Shown: positions 7,576-15,556 of the stretch, in pieces
Position numbering within the stretch: position 1 is the stretch's first letter
Layout of the letters: every line of letters begins with the position of its first letter
Source of the DNA: G001797105 sp964528155
GTDB lineage: Bacteria; Chloroflexota; Anaerolineae; Anaerolineales; E44-bin32
Assembly (NCBI GenBank): GCA_964528155.1
Contig: CAZGRL010000039.1
Span: 1 to 30,494 of the forward strand
Direction of reading: 5' to 3'
Length of the DNA: 30,494 nt
Program-made: the position numbers and the translations under genes
Notes under the pieces: generated by a model
What the model was told of the DNA's origin: nothing
What the model saw: the letters and a program-made list of their open reading frames with translations, nothing else
The model's database searches: none

Positions 7576-8841
7576 GTGACCGAGAACGAAGGGGAGAACA
7601 TCCGTCTGCTGATCGTCGACGATATTGCGGAAACGCGAGAGAACATCCGCAAGCTCCTGCAATTCGAGGCGGACATCCAGATAGTGGGATCAGCGCGATC
7701 CGGTGAGGAGGCGCTCCAGCTGGCTCATGACATGCAGCCGGACGTCGTCCTCATGGATATCAACATGCCGGACATGGATGGCATTGTTGCGACGGAAGCC
7801 CTGCTGAAAGACGTCCCTTTCGCCCAGATCGTCATTCTCTCCGTGCAGAATGAGCCGGACTACATGCGCCGGGCGATGCTGGCGGGTGCCAGAGACTTCA
7901 TCGCCAAGCCTCCCTCAGGCGACGAGCTCATCTCGACCATCCGAGTTGTCTCTGAGCGTGCCCGGGAGCAGCGCAAGGCGCTGGAGAAGCCTGCCCAGGC
8001 CATGGTCCCCATGGAGCCGGGCATGGTCGGCGGCCGGGCGCAGCGCCCGCTGGGCAAGGTGATCGCAGTCTACAGCGCCAAGGGCGGCGTCGGGTGCACG
8101 ACCCTGGCCTGCAACCTGGCAATCGGCCTCAACACGGAGGAAACCCCGGCCGTGCTGGTCGACGCCAACCTTCAGTTCGGCGATGTCTCCGTATTCATGA
8201 ACCTACAGGTCAAGAACAGCATGCTCGACCTGGCGGCCCGCGCCGACGAGATCGACCCTGACATCGTCGAAGAAGTGCTGATGGCTCACGAGTGCGGGCT
8301 GCATGTCCTGGCCGCCCCGCCCCGCCCGGAGATGGCGGATGAGATCCATGCTGACCAGGTTCGCAAAGTTCTGCAGTATCTGCGCCGAACCTATCCCTAC
8401 GTTGTCGTTGACACTAGTTCGACCATGGACGACATAACCCTGGCGGTCCTGGACGTGACCGATTTGCTGGTCGCAGTGGCCACGCCGGACATCCCATCGA
8501 TCAAGGACTCGCGACTGCTCTTCGATCTCTTGAGCGTGCTGGAGTTCCCGCGCGAACGCCTGGTATTCGCACTCAACAAGATGGACAAGAAGAGCGGGAT
8601 CACGGCCGATGCCGTGTCGGAGAATCTCAAGCAACCGGTTGACGGGGAGATCATCGCCGATGAGCGAGTTGTCGGCCCGTCGATCAACCGGGGGGTTCCG
8701 TTCCTGCTGGGTGACCGAAGTCGGCCGCCGGCCAAGAACGTGATTGAACTCCTCGGCGCGATCAAGCAGAAACTGGTCCAGGAAGTGGAGGAAGGCGAGG
8801 AGGAGCGGCCTCGAGAGAGAGCGAGACTCTTCGGCCGCTAG
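7576..8841 (+). CDS. cpaE: Receiver-CpaE/TadZ fusion, MinD-like pilus assembly ATPase
   Basis: The 421-residue protein joins two domains. Residues about 8-128 are a complete receiver domain with Asp15/Asp16, phosphoacceptor Asp61 (VVLMDINMPDMDG), Ser89 and Lys111 (FIAKPPSGDEL). Residues about 158-410 are a ParA/MinD-type ATPase with deviant Walker A KGGVGCTT (169-176), LVDANLQFGDV and VVVDTSS switch stretches. CpaE/TadZ is thought to localise the Tad machine at a cell site. Many TadZ proteins have a degenerate receiver-like domain, but here all key phosphorylation residues are kept. The GTG start at 7576 has only a weak GGAGA upstream. It is in the pilus operon, and the nearby kinase (4631-5683) is a possible phosphodonor, which is inference. 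Confidence 0.88.
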   Translation: MTENEGENIRLLIVDDIAETRENIRKLLQFEADIQIVGSARSGEEALQLAHDMQPDVVLMDINMPDMDGIVATEALLKDVPFAQIVILSVQNEPDYMRRAMLAGARDFIAKPPSGDELISTIRVVSERAREQRKALEKPAQAMVPMEPGMVGGRAQRPLGKVIAVYSAKGGVGCTTLACNLAIGLNTEETPAVLVDANLQFGDVSVFMNLQVKNSMLDLAARADEIDPDIVEEVLMAHECGLHVLAAPPRPEMADEIHADQVRKVLQYLRRTYPYVVVDTSSTMDDITLAVLDVTDLLVAVATPDIPSIKDSRLLFDLLSVLEFPRERLVFALNKMDKKSGITADAVSENLKQPVDGEIIADERVVGPSINRGVPFLLGDRSRPPAKNVIELLGAIKQKLVQEVEEGEEERPRERARLFGR

Positions 8842-8878
8842 CCGGGGTGGGGTGTTGAGTGACTTGAGGAGGTAACCC

Positions 8879-10294
8879 GTGTCGCTTCTAAAACGCATAG
8901 AGGAAGGTCAGGCCCAGCCTGCTCCCGCCCCGCGTGAGGCGCCGGCCGCCCCGCGAGACCCAGGCAGTTCCCGTCTTGGCGGTCTGAACGCCAGGCGGGC
9001 CAGTCCCCCGGGGACCGCCCAGCGGGATACGTACTACGACCTCAAGACGCGAGTGCAGAACAAGCTCCTCTCGGAGCTTGATCCGTCGATGGATGTCAGT
9101 CAGACGGTCGAGGTGCGACGCACGATCGAGGAGCTGTTCGAGAATATCCTGGCCGAGGAGAAGATCGTGCTCTCCCGGCCGGAGCGTCGCAGGCTCTTCG
9201 AGCAGATCGTGGCCGAGATCCTCGGTCTGGGTCCGCTGGAGCCGTTGCTTGCCGACGACACGATCACAGAAATCATGGTGAACGGCTCCAAGAACATCTA
9301 CATTGAGCGGGCGGGCAAGATCCACCGGGAGCCGGCTTCGTTTGAGAGTGACGACCACCTGATGCGTATCATCGACCGCATCGTCGCACCTCTCGGCCGA
9401 CGTATCGATGAGTCGAGCCCATACGTCGATGCCCGCCTCACGGACGGATCCCGTGTGAACGCCGTCATTCCACCGATCTCGCTCGTCGGGCCGGTATTGA
9501 CCATTCGTAAATTCGCCCGCAGCCCGATCACTGTCGAGCAGCTCATCGAGTTTGGGACGATCAGCGCCGAGACGATCGAATTCCTCAAGGCGTGCGTAAT
9601 CTCCAAGATCAACATGATCATTTCCGGCGGTACGGGCTCCGGAAAGACGACCATGCTGAACGTGATCTCTCAGTACATCCCGGTGGACGAGCGCATTGTG
9701 ACGATCGAAAACGCAGCGGAACTACAGCTGCGGCAGGAGCATGTCGTCACGCTGGAGTCCCGCCCACCGAACATTGAAGGTCGCGGTGAAGTCACGATCC
9801 AGAATCTAGTGGTCAACGCCCTGCGAATGCGTCCCGATCGGATTATCGTGGGAGAGATTCGTGACGAGGCCGCCCTGGACATGCTCCAGGCGATGAACAC
9901 CGGTCACGATGGATCGATGACGACGGCGCACTCCAACAGCCCTCGGGATACATTGTCTCGTATCGAGACCATGACGTTGATGGCCGGAATGGACCTACCG
10001 GTCAGGGCCATCCGAGAGCAGATCGCCTCAGCGTTGGAGTTGGTCGTTCACCTTGAGCGCATGCGTGACGGCACGCGCAAAGTGACCCATGTGGCCGAGA
10101 TCCAGGGCATGGAAGGCGACGTCATCACCATGACGGACATTTTCGTCTTCGAGCAGACGGGGTTTGAGAATGGGAGAGTCATCGGCCGCTTGAGGCCGAC
10201 CGGCCTACGCCCCAAGTTCATGGACAAGATCGAGCAGTCCGGGATCCACATGCCGGCCTCGATCTTCGGCGTGGGAGAGAGGGTTCGGTACTGA
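8879..10294 (+). CDS. cpaF: Tad pilus assembly ATPase CpaF/TadA
   Basis: The 471-residue secretion ATPase powers pilin assembly at the cytoplasmic face of the membrane. After a Pro/Ala-rich disordered start (about 10-50) comes the N-terminal helical region (LLADDTITEIMVNG, 123-136), then the RecA-like core with Walker A GGTGSGKT (250-257), an Asp/His box region and Walker B with RIIVGEIRDEAALDML (321-336). Next is the conserved GHDGSMTTAHSN (342-353). This is typical of CpaF/TadA within the VirB11/PulE superfamily. The GTG start at 8879 follows GAGGAGGT by about 5 nt. It ends in TGATG, overlapping tadB by one base, which implies coupled translation. Confidence 0.93.
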   Translation: MSLLKRIEEGQAQPAPAPREAPAAPRDPGSSRLGGLNARRASPPGTAQRDTYYDLKTRVQNKLLSELDPSMDVSQTVEVRRTIEELFENILAEEKIVLSRPERRRLFEQIVAEILGLGPLEPLLADDTITEIMVNGSKNIYIERAGKIHREPASFESDDHLMRIIDRIVAPLGRRIDESSPYVDARLTDGSRVNAVIPPISLVGPVLTIRKFARSPITVEQLIEFGTISAETIEFLKACVISKINMIISGGTGSGKTTMLNVISQYIPVDERIVTIENAAELQLRQEHVVTLESRPPNIEGRGEVTIQNLVVNALRMRPDRIIVGEIRDEAALDMLQAMNTGHDGSMTTAHSNSPRDTLSRIETMTLMAGMDLPVRAIREQIASALELVVHLERMRDGTRKVTHVAEIQGMEGDVITMTDIFVFEQTGFENGRVIGRLRPTGLRPKFMDKIEQSGIHMPASIFGVGERVRY

Positions 10295-11280
10295 TGTCTC
10301 TAGATGCCAGTCTAATTCTGTACGTCGGGGGCGGGCTGGGGTTGGCCATGCTCTTGATCGGCCTGCTGCTTTCCGTCTTCGGTGGGCAGTCTGTCGTTGA
10401 GGAGCGTCTCGGCCGATATTCCGAAGCCGGCGGTATGACATTCGCCGGGGAGACCGCCGCCGAAGGCGGCGTGCAGCGGCCGAGTCCCTTGAGCGACTTC
10501 TTCAACCGGATGGGGGAGGGGACAGATCTCTTCGACGGGATCTCGAAAAATCTCGCCCAGGCCAACATCAAGCTCCGACCGGCCGAGTATATCGCAGCGA
10601 TCGTGGCTTCATCGCTCGGCGCCGGCTTTGTCGGGATGGTGCTGGGACGATCGGTCATCATCGGTGTCCTGGGGTTGATTGTCGGACCCTTCATCCCGGG
10701 AATCTATGTTAAGTCGACACTAGGGCGCAGGTTGAAGCAGTTCGACAATCAGTTGGGGGATATGCTCAATCTGATGGTGAACGGTCTGAGAGCCGGCTAT
10801 TCGACTCTGCAGGCGATGGAGGCCGTCAGTCGAGAGCTTGCGCCACCAATCTCAGATGAGTTTCGGCGGGTCGTCCAGGAGATGCAACTCGGCATACCCA
10901 TGGAAGATGCCCTCGAGCACCTGATCAGGAGAATAGAGAGCGATGACCTCGATCTGGTCATCACTGCGATCAACGTCCAGCGCGAGGTCGGAGGTAACCT
11001 GGCCGAGATCCTGGACACGATTTCGTTCACGATTCGCGAGCGGGTTCGCATCAAGGGCGAGATCTCGGCGCTGACCGCCCAGGGGCGCGCGACAGCCTGG
11101 GTCATTTCGGCGTTGCCGATCGTGCTGACCGCCGTACTGTTCGTCGTCAACCGCGAATACGTTATGGAGTTCTTCAATCCGGAAACGAGGACCTGTGGCT
11201 ATCCTTTGCTGGGTTTGGCCGGGTTGATGGTCGTCATTGGGTTCATCGCCGTGCAGAAGATTGTGGCGATCGATATCTAG
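10294..11280 (+). CDS. tadB: Tad inner-membrane platform protein TadB
   Basis: The 328-residue membrane protein has an N-terminal span (about 7-30), a hydrophobic pair near residues 92-135, and a T2SSF (GspF-like) cytoplasmic helical domain (about 150-280) with QLGDMLNLMVNGLRAGYSTLQAMEAV and EVGGNLAEILDTI. C-terminal spans follow. TadB and TadC together form the membrane platform that transmits ATPase motion to the growing pilus. The start overlaps the cpaF stop. Gene order cpaF-tadB-tadC is the classic Tad order. Confidence 0.9.
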   Translation: MSLDASLILYVGGGLGLAMLLIGLLLSVFGGQSVVEERLGRYSEAGGMTFAGETAAEGGVQRPSPLSDFFNRMGEGTDLFDGISKNLAQANIKLRPAEYIAAIVASSLGAGFVGMVLGRSVIIGVLGLIVGPFIPGIYVKSTLGRRLKQFDNQLGDMLNLMVNGLRAGYSTLQAMEAVSRELAPPISDEFRRVVQEMQLGIPMEDALEHLIRRIESDDLDLVITAINVQREVGGNLAEILDTISFTIRERVRIKGEISALTAQGRATAWVISALPIVLTAVLFVVNREYVMEFFNPETRTCGYPLLGLAGLMVVIGFIAVQKIVAIDI

Positions 11281-11375
11281 TCTGCCGATACTTGCGCATG
11301 GACCAATGACGAAGTTGTTGTGCGAGAGAAGCCGCGGATGGTAAGTCGCGGTATTCAAGGAACGGAGTAGATCAC

Positions 11376-12323
11376 ATGGGTACTCTTGGTCTCGCGGGAA
11401 TCGTCCTGGTGGGCGCCGTCATTCTGGCGATCGTCCTGGTCGTGGTCGGTATTAACGCTCCGACAGCGGAGGATCCGATCCAGGAACGAATGGCCGAATT
11501 CACCGTGCGTGAAGAACCGATGACTCTGGAGGAAATCGAGCTCTCGCAGGACATCTTCCAAAGGATCCTCCTGCCGCTTCTCAACCAGATCGGGAAGGCC
11601 GCCTCCCGGTTCACCCCACAGGCGACCCTCGAGAGCGCCCGGCGCCGGCTTGAGATGGCTGGCAACCCGATGAACCTCGACCCGGCAGTGTTCCTGGTCT
11701 TCCGCTTTGTGCTGGCGTTTCTTTTCGGCGGAACGGTGTTCGTTGTCTACCTCGTCTCCGGCCGGAATTGGCTCCAGGGACTGGGTCTCTCCGTCATCTT
11801 CCTGCTGGTCGGTTTCTTCTTCCCCGATCTGTGGCTTTCGGGCCGGGTGGCCTCCCGCCAGAAGGGCATCTTCCGGGCGATGCCCGATGCGCTGGATCTC
11901 CTGACGATCTGCGTCGAGGCCGGTCTGGGCTTCGATGCAGCCATGTCCAAGGTCAATGAGAAATGGGACAACGATCTGGCCCTGGAGTTCGGGCGGGTGA
12001 TCCAGGAGATCAGGCTGGGCAAGCTTCGTCGCGATGCGTTGAGGGATATGGCCGAACGCCTCGGCGTGGCCGAGATGACGAGCTTCGTTGCGGCAGTCAT
12101 TCAGTCAGAGCAACTTGGTGTGAGCATGGCCAAGGTCTTGAGAATCCAATCAGATCAGATGAGGGTGCGGCGCCGCCAGATGGCCGAAGAGGAGGCTCAC
12201 CAGGCGCCGATCAAGATGATCTTCCCGATCGGCCTGTTGATCTTTCCGTCGATCTTGATCGTTCTGCTGGGTCCGGCGGCGATGAAACTCCTCCGATCTT
12301 CGTTGGGGGCAATGCTGCGATAG
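11376..12323 (+). CDS. tadC: Tad inner-membrane platform protein TadC
   Basis: The 315-residue protein is the second T2SSF platform subunit. It has an N-terminal span (about 4-25), a soluble stretch, a hydrophobic pair near 105-145 and the T2SSF region (AMPDALDLLTICVEAGLGFDAAM, RLGVAEMTSFVAAVIQSEQLGVSMAKVL). A C-terminal span (IKMIFPIGLLIFPSILIVLLGPAAM) follows. AAGGAACGGAG lies upstream of the ATG, and 95 bp separate it from tadB with no separate promoter evident. It is the last recognisable Tad gene: no TadE/F minor pilins, secretin or prepilin peptidase follow in the window. Confidence 0.9.
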   Translation: MGTLGLAGIVLVGAVILAIVLVVVGINAPTAEDPIQERMAEFTVREEPMTLEEIELSQDIFQRILLPLLNQIGKAASRFTPQATLESARRRLEMAGNPMNLDPAVFLVFRFVLAFLFGGTVFVVYLVSGRNWLQGLGLSVIFLLVGFFFPDLWLSGRVASRQKGIFRAMPDALDLLTICVEAGLGFDAAMSKVNEKWDNDLALEFGRVIQEIRLGKLRRDALRDMAERLGVAEMTSFVAAVIQSEQLGVSMAKVLRIQSDQMRVRRRQMAEEEAHQAPIKMIFPIGLLIFPSILIVLLGPAAMKLLRSSLGAMLR

Positions 12324-12376
12324 ACGTCATCGCCGTCGCAGTCGAAATGGACTGTGAAGGGGGAGAAGCACACGTC

Positions 12377-13114
12377 ATGCCAGGTTCTCTCGCCCGCCTG
12401 GGTCTCCGCTCGGTGCAGCGCTGGCTCGAGGCGGGCGTTGATTTGGTGTTCCCGCCGCGCTGCGCAGGCTGTGGCGCCGCCGGAAGCGATTGGTGCCAGA
12501 CCTGCGATACGCGCGTGCAGCGCATCACTCCTCCCATCTGCCTCCACTGCGGTCGCCCGCTGGGGCAGCCCGGCCGATGTTCCGATTGCCGTCGCTTGCC
12601 GCTGCCTGTGCAAGCCCGCGCCTACGCCGTATACTCCGGCCCACTCGTCCCCGCGCTCCTGCAATTGAAATACCGTCCGAACCGCCGGCTGGCCGATGTC
12701 ATGTCCGGTTGGCTCGAGGATGTCGTCGCCCGCACAAAGTGGTCCGTTGATCTTGTCACCGCGGTGCCGTTGTCCGCCCGGCGCAAGAGGGTTCGCGGTT
12801 ATAATCAGGCAGATCTTGTTGCACATCGGCTTGCGCATCGACTGGGGGTCGGATTCGCCGACGATGCCCTTGTTCGAACACGGGACACACGCTCACAGGT
12901 GGGACTGGACATCGGATCCCGCGCAGTCAACGTTGAAGATGCCTTCCGGGCGTTCCCGGAGAGAGTCGGCGGGCGAAGCGTGCTGATCGTCGATGATCTT
13001 TTCACAACGGGCGCGACGATGACCGCGTGTCACGCGGCTCTTGTGCAGGCCGGGGCCGGGCAGACCTTTGCGGTCGCGGTCGCCAGGGCGCAAGGCAGAA
13101 GATCCCAAGGCTAA
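12377..13114 (+). CDS. comF: ComF-family phosphoribosyltransferase-like protein
   Basis: The 245-residue product has an N-terminal double zinc ribbon: Cys29, Cys32, Cys40, Cys43 and Cys55, Cys58, Cys68, Cys71. A type I phosphoribosyltransferase fold follows, with the RKRGYNQA-like RKRVRGYNQADLVA stretch and the PRPP-binding loop VLIVDDLFTTGATM (202-215). ComF proteins are needed for DNA uptake during transformation in several bacteria, although their chemistry is unclear. I chose the ATG at 12377 because a purine-rich GGGGGAG lies about 11 nt upstream and the zinc-ribbon region follows; an in-frame ATG at 12347 lacks such a site. It follows tadC closely, and hpf comes 23 bp later; comF beside hpf is a recurrent pairing in bacteria. 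Confidence 0.85.
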   Translation: MPGSLARLGLRSVQRWLEAGVDLVFPPRCAGCGAAGSDWCQTCDTRVQRITPPICLHCGRPLGQPGRCSDCRRLPLPVQARAYAVYSGPLVPALLQLKYRPNRRLADVMSGWLEDVVARTKWSVDLVTAVPLSARRKRVRGYNQADLVAHRLAHRLGVGFADDALVRTRDTRSQVGLDIGSRAVNVEDAFRAFPERVGGRSVLIVDDLFTTGATMTACHAALVQAGAGQTFAVAVARAQGRRSQG

Positions 13115-13137
13115 CTCGCAATGCTTAAGGAGCGTTT

Positions 13138-13707
13138 ATGCCAGTCGAGGTCGAGATTTTCGCCAGGAACGTCGAACTTAGCGATCGTCTCAAAGGGTAC
13201 GTCGACAAGAAGGTCGGGAAGCTGGACAAGTATCTCGATGTTCTGGAAGAGGCAAAGGTCGATCTGACCTTTGTCAAATCGGCCAGGAGTGCCGACGACA
13301 GGCAGGTGGCTCAGCTGACCGTGCGCGGTAAGGGGGTGTTGCTCAGGGCCGAGGAGCGAACCAACGACATCTATGCTTCGATCGATGCGGTGCTCGACAA
13401 GATCTATCGACAGATAGATCGCTACAAAGGGCGGCACTGGCGGAACCGAGGCGACGGCAGATCCGCTTCGGACGTAGCCGCGGAGGCCATCGAGCCTGAG
13501 AAAGAGCCGGCTCAGGCGGCGTTGACGGTTGCCCGCCGCAAGCGCTTCATGCTCACCCCGATGGACGAACAAGAGGCGATCGAGCAGATGGCATTGCTCG
13601 GTCATGAGGACTTCTTCGTCTTCTTGGATTCGCAAACCAATCAAGTCAATATCCTCTATCGCCGGAGAGATGGGACTCTCGGCTTGATCGAACCTGAGAT
13701 CGCCTGA
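13138..13707 (+). CDS. hpf: Long-form ribosome hibernation promoting factor
   Basis: The 189-residue protein has an N-terminal HPF/YfiA ribosome-binding domain (about 1-100; VEIFARNVELSDRLKGYVDKKVGKLDKYL and RTNDIYASIDAVLDKIYRQIDRYK). A variable linker follows (about 103-130), then the C-terminal dimerisation domain (about 133-186; KRFMLTPMDEQEAIEQMALLGHEDFFVF and VNILYRRRDGTLGLIEP). Long HPF forms 100S ribosome dimers in stationary phase or starvation. AAGGAG is 6-7 nt upstream of the ATG. It is probably transcribed with comF; no separate promoter is evident. Confidence 0.93.
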   Translation: MPVEVEIFARNVELSDRLKGYVDKKVGKLDKYLDVLEEAKVDLTFVKSARSADDRQVAQLTVRGKGVLLRAEERTNDIYASIDAVLDKIYRQIDRYKGRHWRNRGDGRSASDVAAEAIEPEKEPAQAALTVARRKRFMLTPMDEQEAIEQMALLGHEDFFVFLDSQTNQVNILYRRRDGTLGLIEPEIA

Positions 13708-13742
13708 GCTGTGCTCGCCGGCAGTCCTCTCCGGCAGTCCGA

Positions 13743-14867
13743 GTGAACCGCTCCGGCGAACCGTTCCCAGTCCTCGTGCTGACCCCGCCGGCGGGCCTCT
13801 CCGCGGCTGAGCAATGGCTCGCTCGCGGGCAGAGCGCCGCCGCCGGCGAGCTTGCCCGCACACTCCAGGGGATCGAAGGCGTCGGTCCGATCTACGCACT
13901 GAGCGCGGAGCCCGATGATCAGACGATGCTCGCCGAGAGGGGCGTCTGCGCCTTTGAAGCCGGTGTTGAACCATTCCACTTCGGTGAAGTCCTGGCTCGG
14001 TTCGCGGCCGAGCACGCAGGGGACTGGATAGCGTACTTCGGCGGTGCGAGCGCGCCCCTGCTGTCGGCCGAGACCATCGCCGCCTCGTTCACCGAAGTGC
14101 GAGAGGCCGAGAGGCCATTCGCGGTCGTCAACAACCTGCATTCGAGCGACTGGGTCATTCTCAACCATAGTCGGATGCTGCGGCGGCTCACCGATCGGCT
14201 CCCATCGGACAACCAGCTCGGATGGGTCCTTTCCCACGATGCTGACTTCGAGGTGAACTCGCTGCCTCCTTCGGCCGAGAGCCGGGCCGACATCGACACA
14301 CCAGCCGATCTTCTTCTGCTGAAGGATCATCCTCGCTTAGGAAGCGAACTGAAAGAGGTCCTTGCGAGCGGGCCTGGCGATGCCGCGGCCCGCGTCGACC
14401 GGTTGCGCCGGCTTGTCAGCACTCCCGGCCAGGCGCTTGGCATCATCGGGCGGGCCTCTTCTCACGTCTGGAGTGAGCTGGAACGCCGCACGTCGATCTG
14501 GGTCCGGCTGTTCGTTGAAGAGCGGGGCATGCTGGCGAGCGGAAGAGCCGCTCGGGGAGAGGTGCGCTCTCTTGTCGCCATGGTCGTGGAAGAGTGGGGG
14601 GCCGAGGGTTTCATCGAGAGGATCGGTGAGCTCGTCGGCGGCCTCATCTGGGACACACGCGTGTGGATGTCGCATCGCGGGCCGTGGCCGACGCCCGCCG
14701 ATCGTTGCGCCTCCGACCTCGGATGGGCCGACAACGTACACGATCCTGCCCTGCGCGAGCTCACGCGCGCGGCGATGAACGGTTCGATCCCCGTTATCCT
14801 CGGCGGTCACGGCGTGGTCGCCGGTGGGTTGTACGCGTTTCTAGAGAGCCTGGAAACAGGCGGCTGA
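13743..14867 (+). CDS. Unassigned protein with nucleotidyltransferase-like N-terminal motifs
   Basis: I do not recognise the full 374-residue protein. The N-terminal 200 residues have a pattern seen in MobA/CofC-like NTP transferases: a strand PVLVLTPP at 9-16, a YFGGASAPLLSAET stretch (98-111) like the G-G-D-x-P-L-L segment, and DIDTPADLLLL (183-193), a motif often close to the end of that fold. However, the Asp expected in the middle motif is Ala/Ser here, and no clear G-rich nucleotide loop is seen at the N-terminus. Residues 200-374 form a second region ending with ILGGHGVVAGGLYAFL, which I cannot assign. There is no signal or membrane span. The GTG start at 13743 lacks a clear ribosome binding site. 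It follows hpf by 35 bp and converges on the HNH gene. Confidence 0.6.
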   Translation: MNRSGEPFPVLVLTPPAGLSAAEQWLARGQSAAAGELARTLQGIEGVGPIYALSAEPDDQTMLAERGVCAFEAGVEPFHFGEVLARFAAEHAGDWIAYFGGASAPLLSAETIAASFTEVREAERPFAVVNNLHSSDWVILNHSRMLRRLTDRLPSDNQLGWVLSHDADFEVNSLPPSAESRADIDTPADLLLLKDHPRLGSELKEVLASGPGDAAARVDRLRRLVSTPGQALGIIGRASSHVWSELERRTSIWVRLFVEERGMLASGRAARGEVRSLVAMVVEEWGAEGFIERIGELVGGLIWDTRVWMSHRGPWPTPADRCASDLGWADNVHDPALRELTRAAMNGSIPVILGGHGVVAGGLYAFLESLETGG

Positions 14868-14881
14868 CCGCGGTCGACCTC

Positions 14882-15385
14882 TCACCAACCGGAGAGGTAG
14901 GTCAGCCACTCCTCATTCTTGCCCTGCTGATTCCCGAAGAGGTACTCGACTGTTGCCCGGGGTTCATGCGGAGCGCGCAGCAAAGCCATGTGCGCCTCGG
15001 GTAAAGTGCGTCCGCCCTTTTTCAAGTTGCATGATGGGCAGGCCGTCACCAGATTGTCCCAGGTGTGCTCGCCACCTCGATGGCGCGGGATGACATGATC
15101 AATGGTCATGCGGCCCGAGCGCGAACCGCAGTACTGGCAGGTGAATCCATCTCGCCGAAAAATCTCGCGCTTGCTCAGACGCACGCGCGGGCGCGGACGG
15201 TGGATCATATAGCCCAGACGGATCACCGAAGGCCGAGGATACGAAAGCCGCACCGTCCTCACATAGCCTCGACCGTTAACCAGCATCTCAGCCTTGCCTG
15301 TGATCAGAAGACCCAGCGCCCTGCGTGTCGTAATGACACTCAGGGGCTCGAAGTTAGCGTTCAGAATCAGCACCGGATCATTCAT
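14882..15385 (-). CDS. HNH endonuclease family protein
   Basis: The 167-residue protein begins MNDPVLILNANFEPLSVITTRRA, the N-terminal part commonly found in stand-alone bacterial HNH proteins, followed by a basic region and the HNH zinc module: Cys83 and Cys86, Asp96-His97 (TIDHVIPRHRGG), Asn111 (WDNLVTACP), Cys116 and Cys119. Such proteins can be DNases of housekeeping or defence type; the substrate is unknown. No partner methylase, intein or intron border is present. It is alone on the minus strand, 14 bp from the convergent upstream gene, and has its own promoter at 15411-15438. A plain ribosome binding site is not evident. Confidence 0.88.
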   Translation of the reverse strand: MNDPVLILNANFEPLSVITTRRALGLLITGKAEMLVNGRGYVRTVRLSYPRPSVIRLGYMIHRPRPRVRLSKREIFRRDGFTCQYCGSRSGRMTIDHVIPRHRGGEHTWDNLVTACPSCNLKKGGRTLPEAHMALLRAPHEPRATVEYLFGNQQGKNEEWLTYLSGW

Positions 15386-15410
15386 ACTTCAATGCCGTTG
15401 ATTTCGGCGG

Positions 15411-15438
15411 ATTATATCACCGTCACTGAGGCTGACAA
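15411..15438 (-). promoter_or_regulatory. sigma70-type promoter of the HNH gene
   Basis: On the minus strand TTGTCA (15438-15433) and a consensus TATAAT (15416-15411) are 16 bp apart. The transcript would start near 15404, about 20 nt before the ATG at 15385. Confidence 0.6.
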
Positions 15439-15556
15439 CCGCATGGAGGTGCGTGCTGAGGGCCTCCAGCTATGGATCCGTGAAGTGTATGCGCAGGATC
15501 GGCCCATCAAAGGGAATGAGAATCCCTGAGGAATCGAGGCTGTGCTGGCGAGCTAC

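Noticed and set aside
11963..12376. Upstream extension of the comF frame overlapping tadC
   Set aside because: The frame is open but lies on top of the well-supported tadC sequence; the comF zinc-ribbon region begins after the ATG at 12377.
12634..12645. TATACT-like sequence inside comF
   Set aside because: No suitable -35 element and no gene start follows at a sensible distance.
14882..15385. HNH protein as part of a restriction system, homing intron or prophage
   Set aside because: No methylase, intein borders, integrase or phage genes are near; stand-alone HNH proteins of this kind are common in bacteria.
15065..15391. Plus-strand frame across the HNH gene
   Set aside because: The minus strand encodes a clear HNH zinc module here; the plus frame shows no motif.
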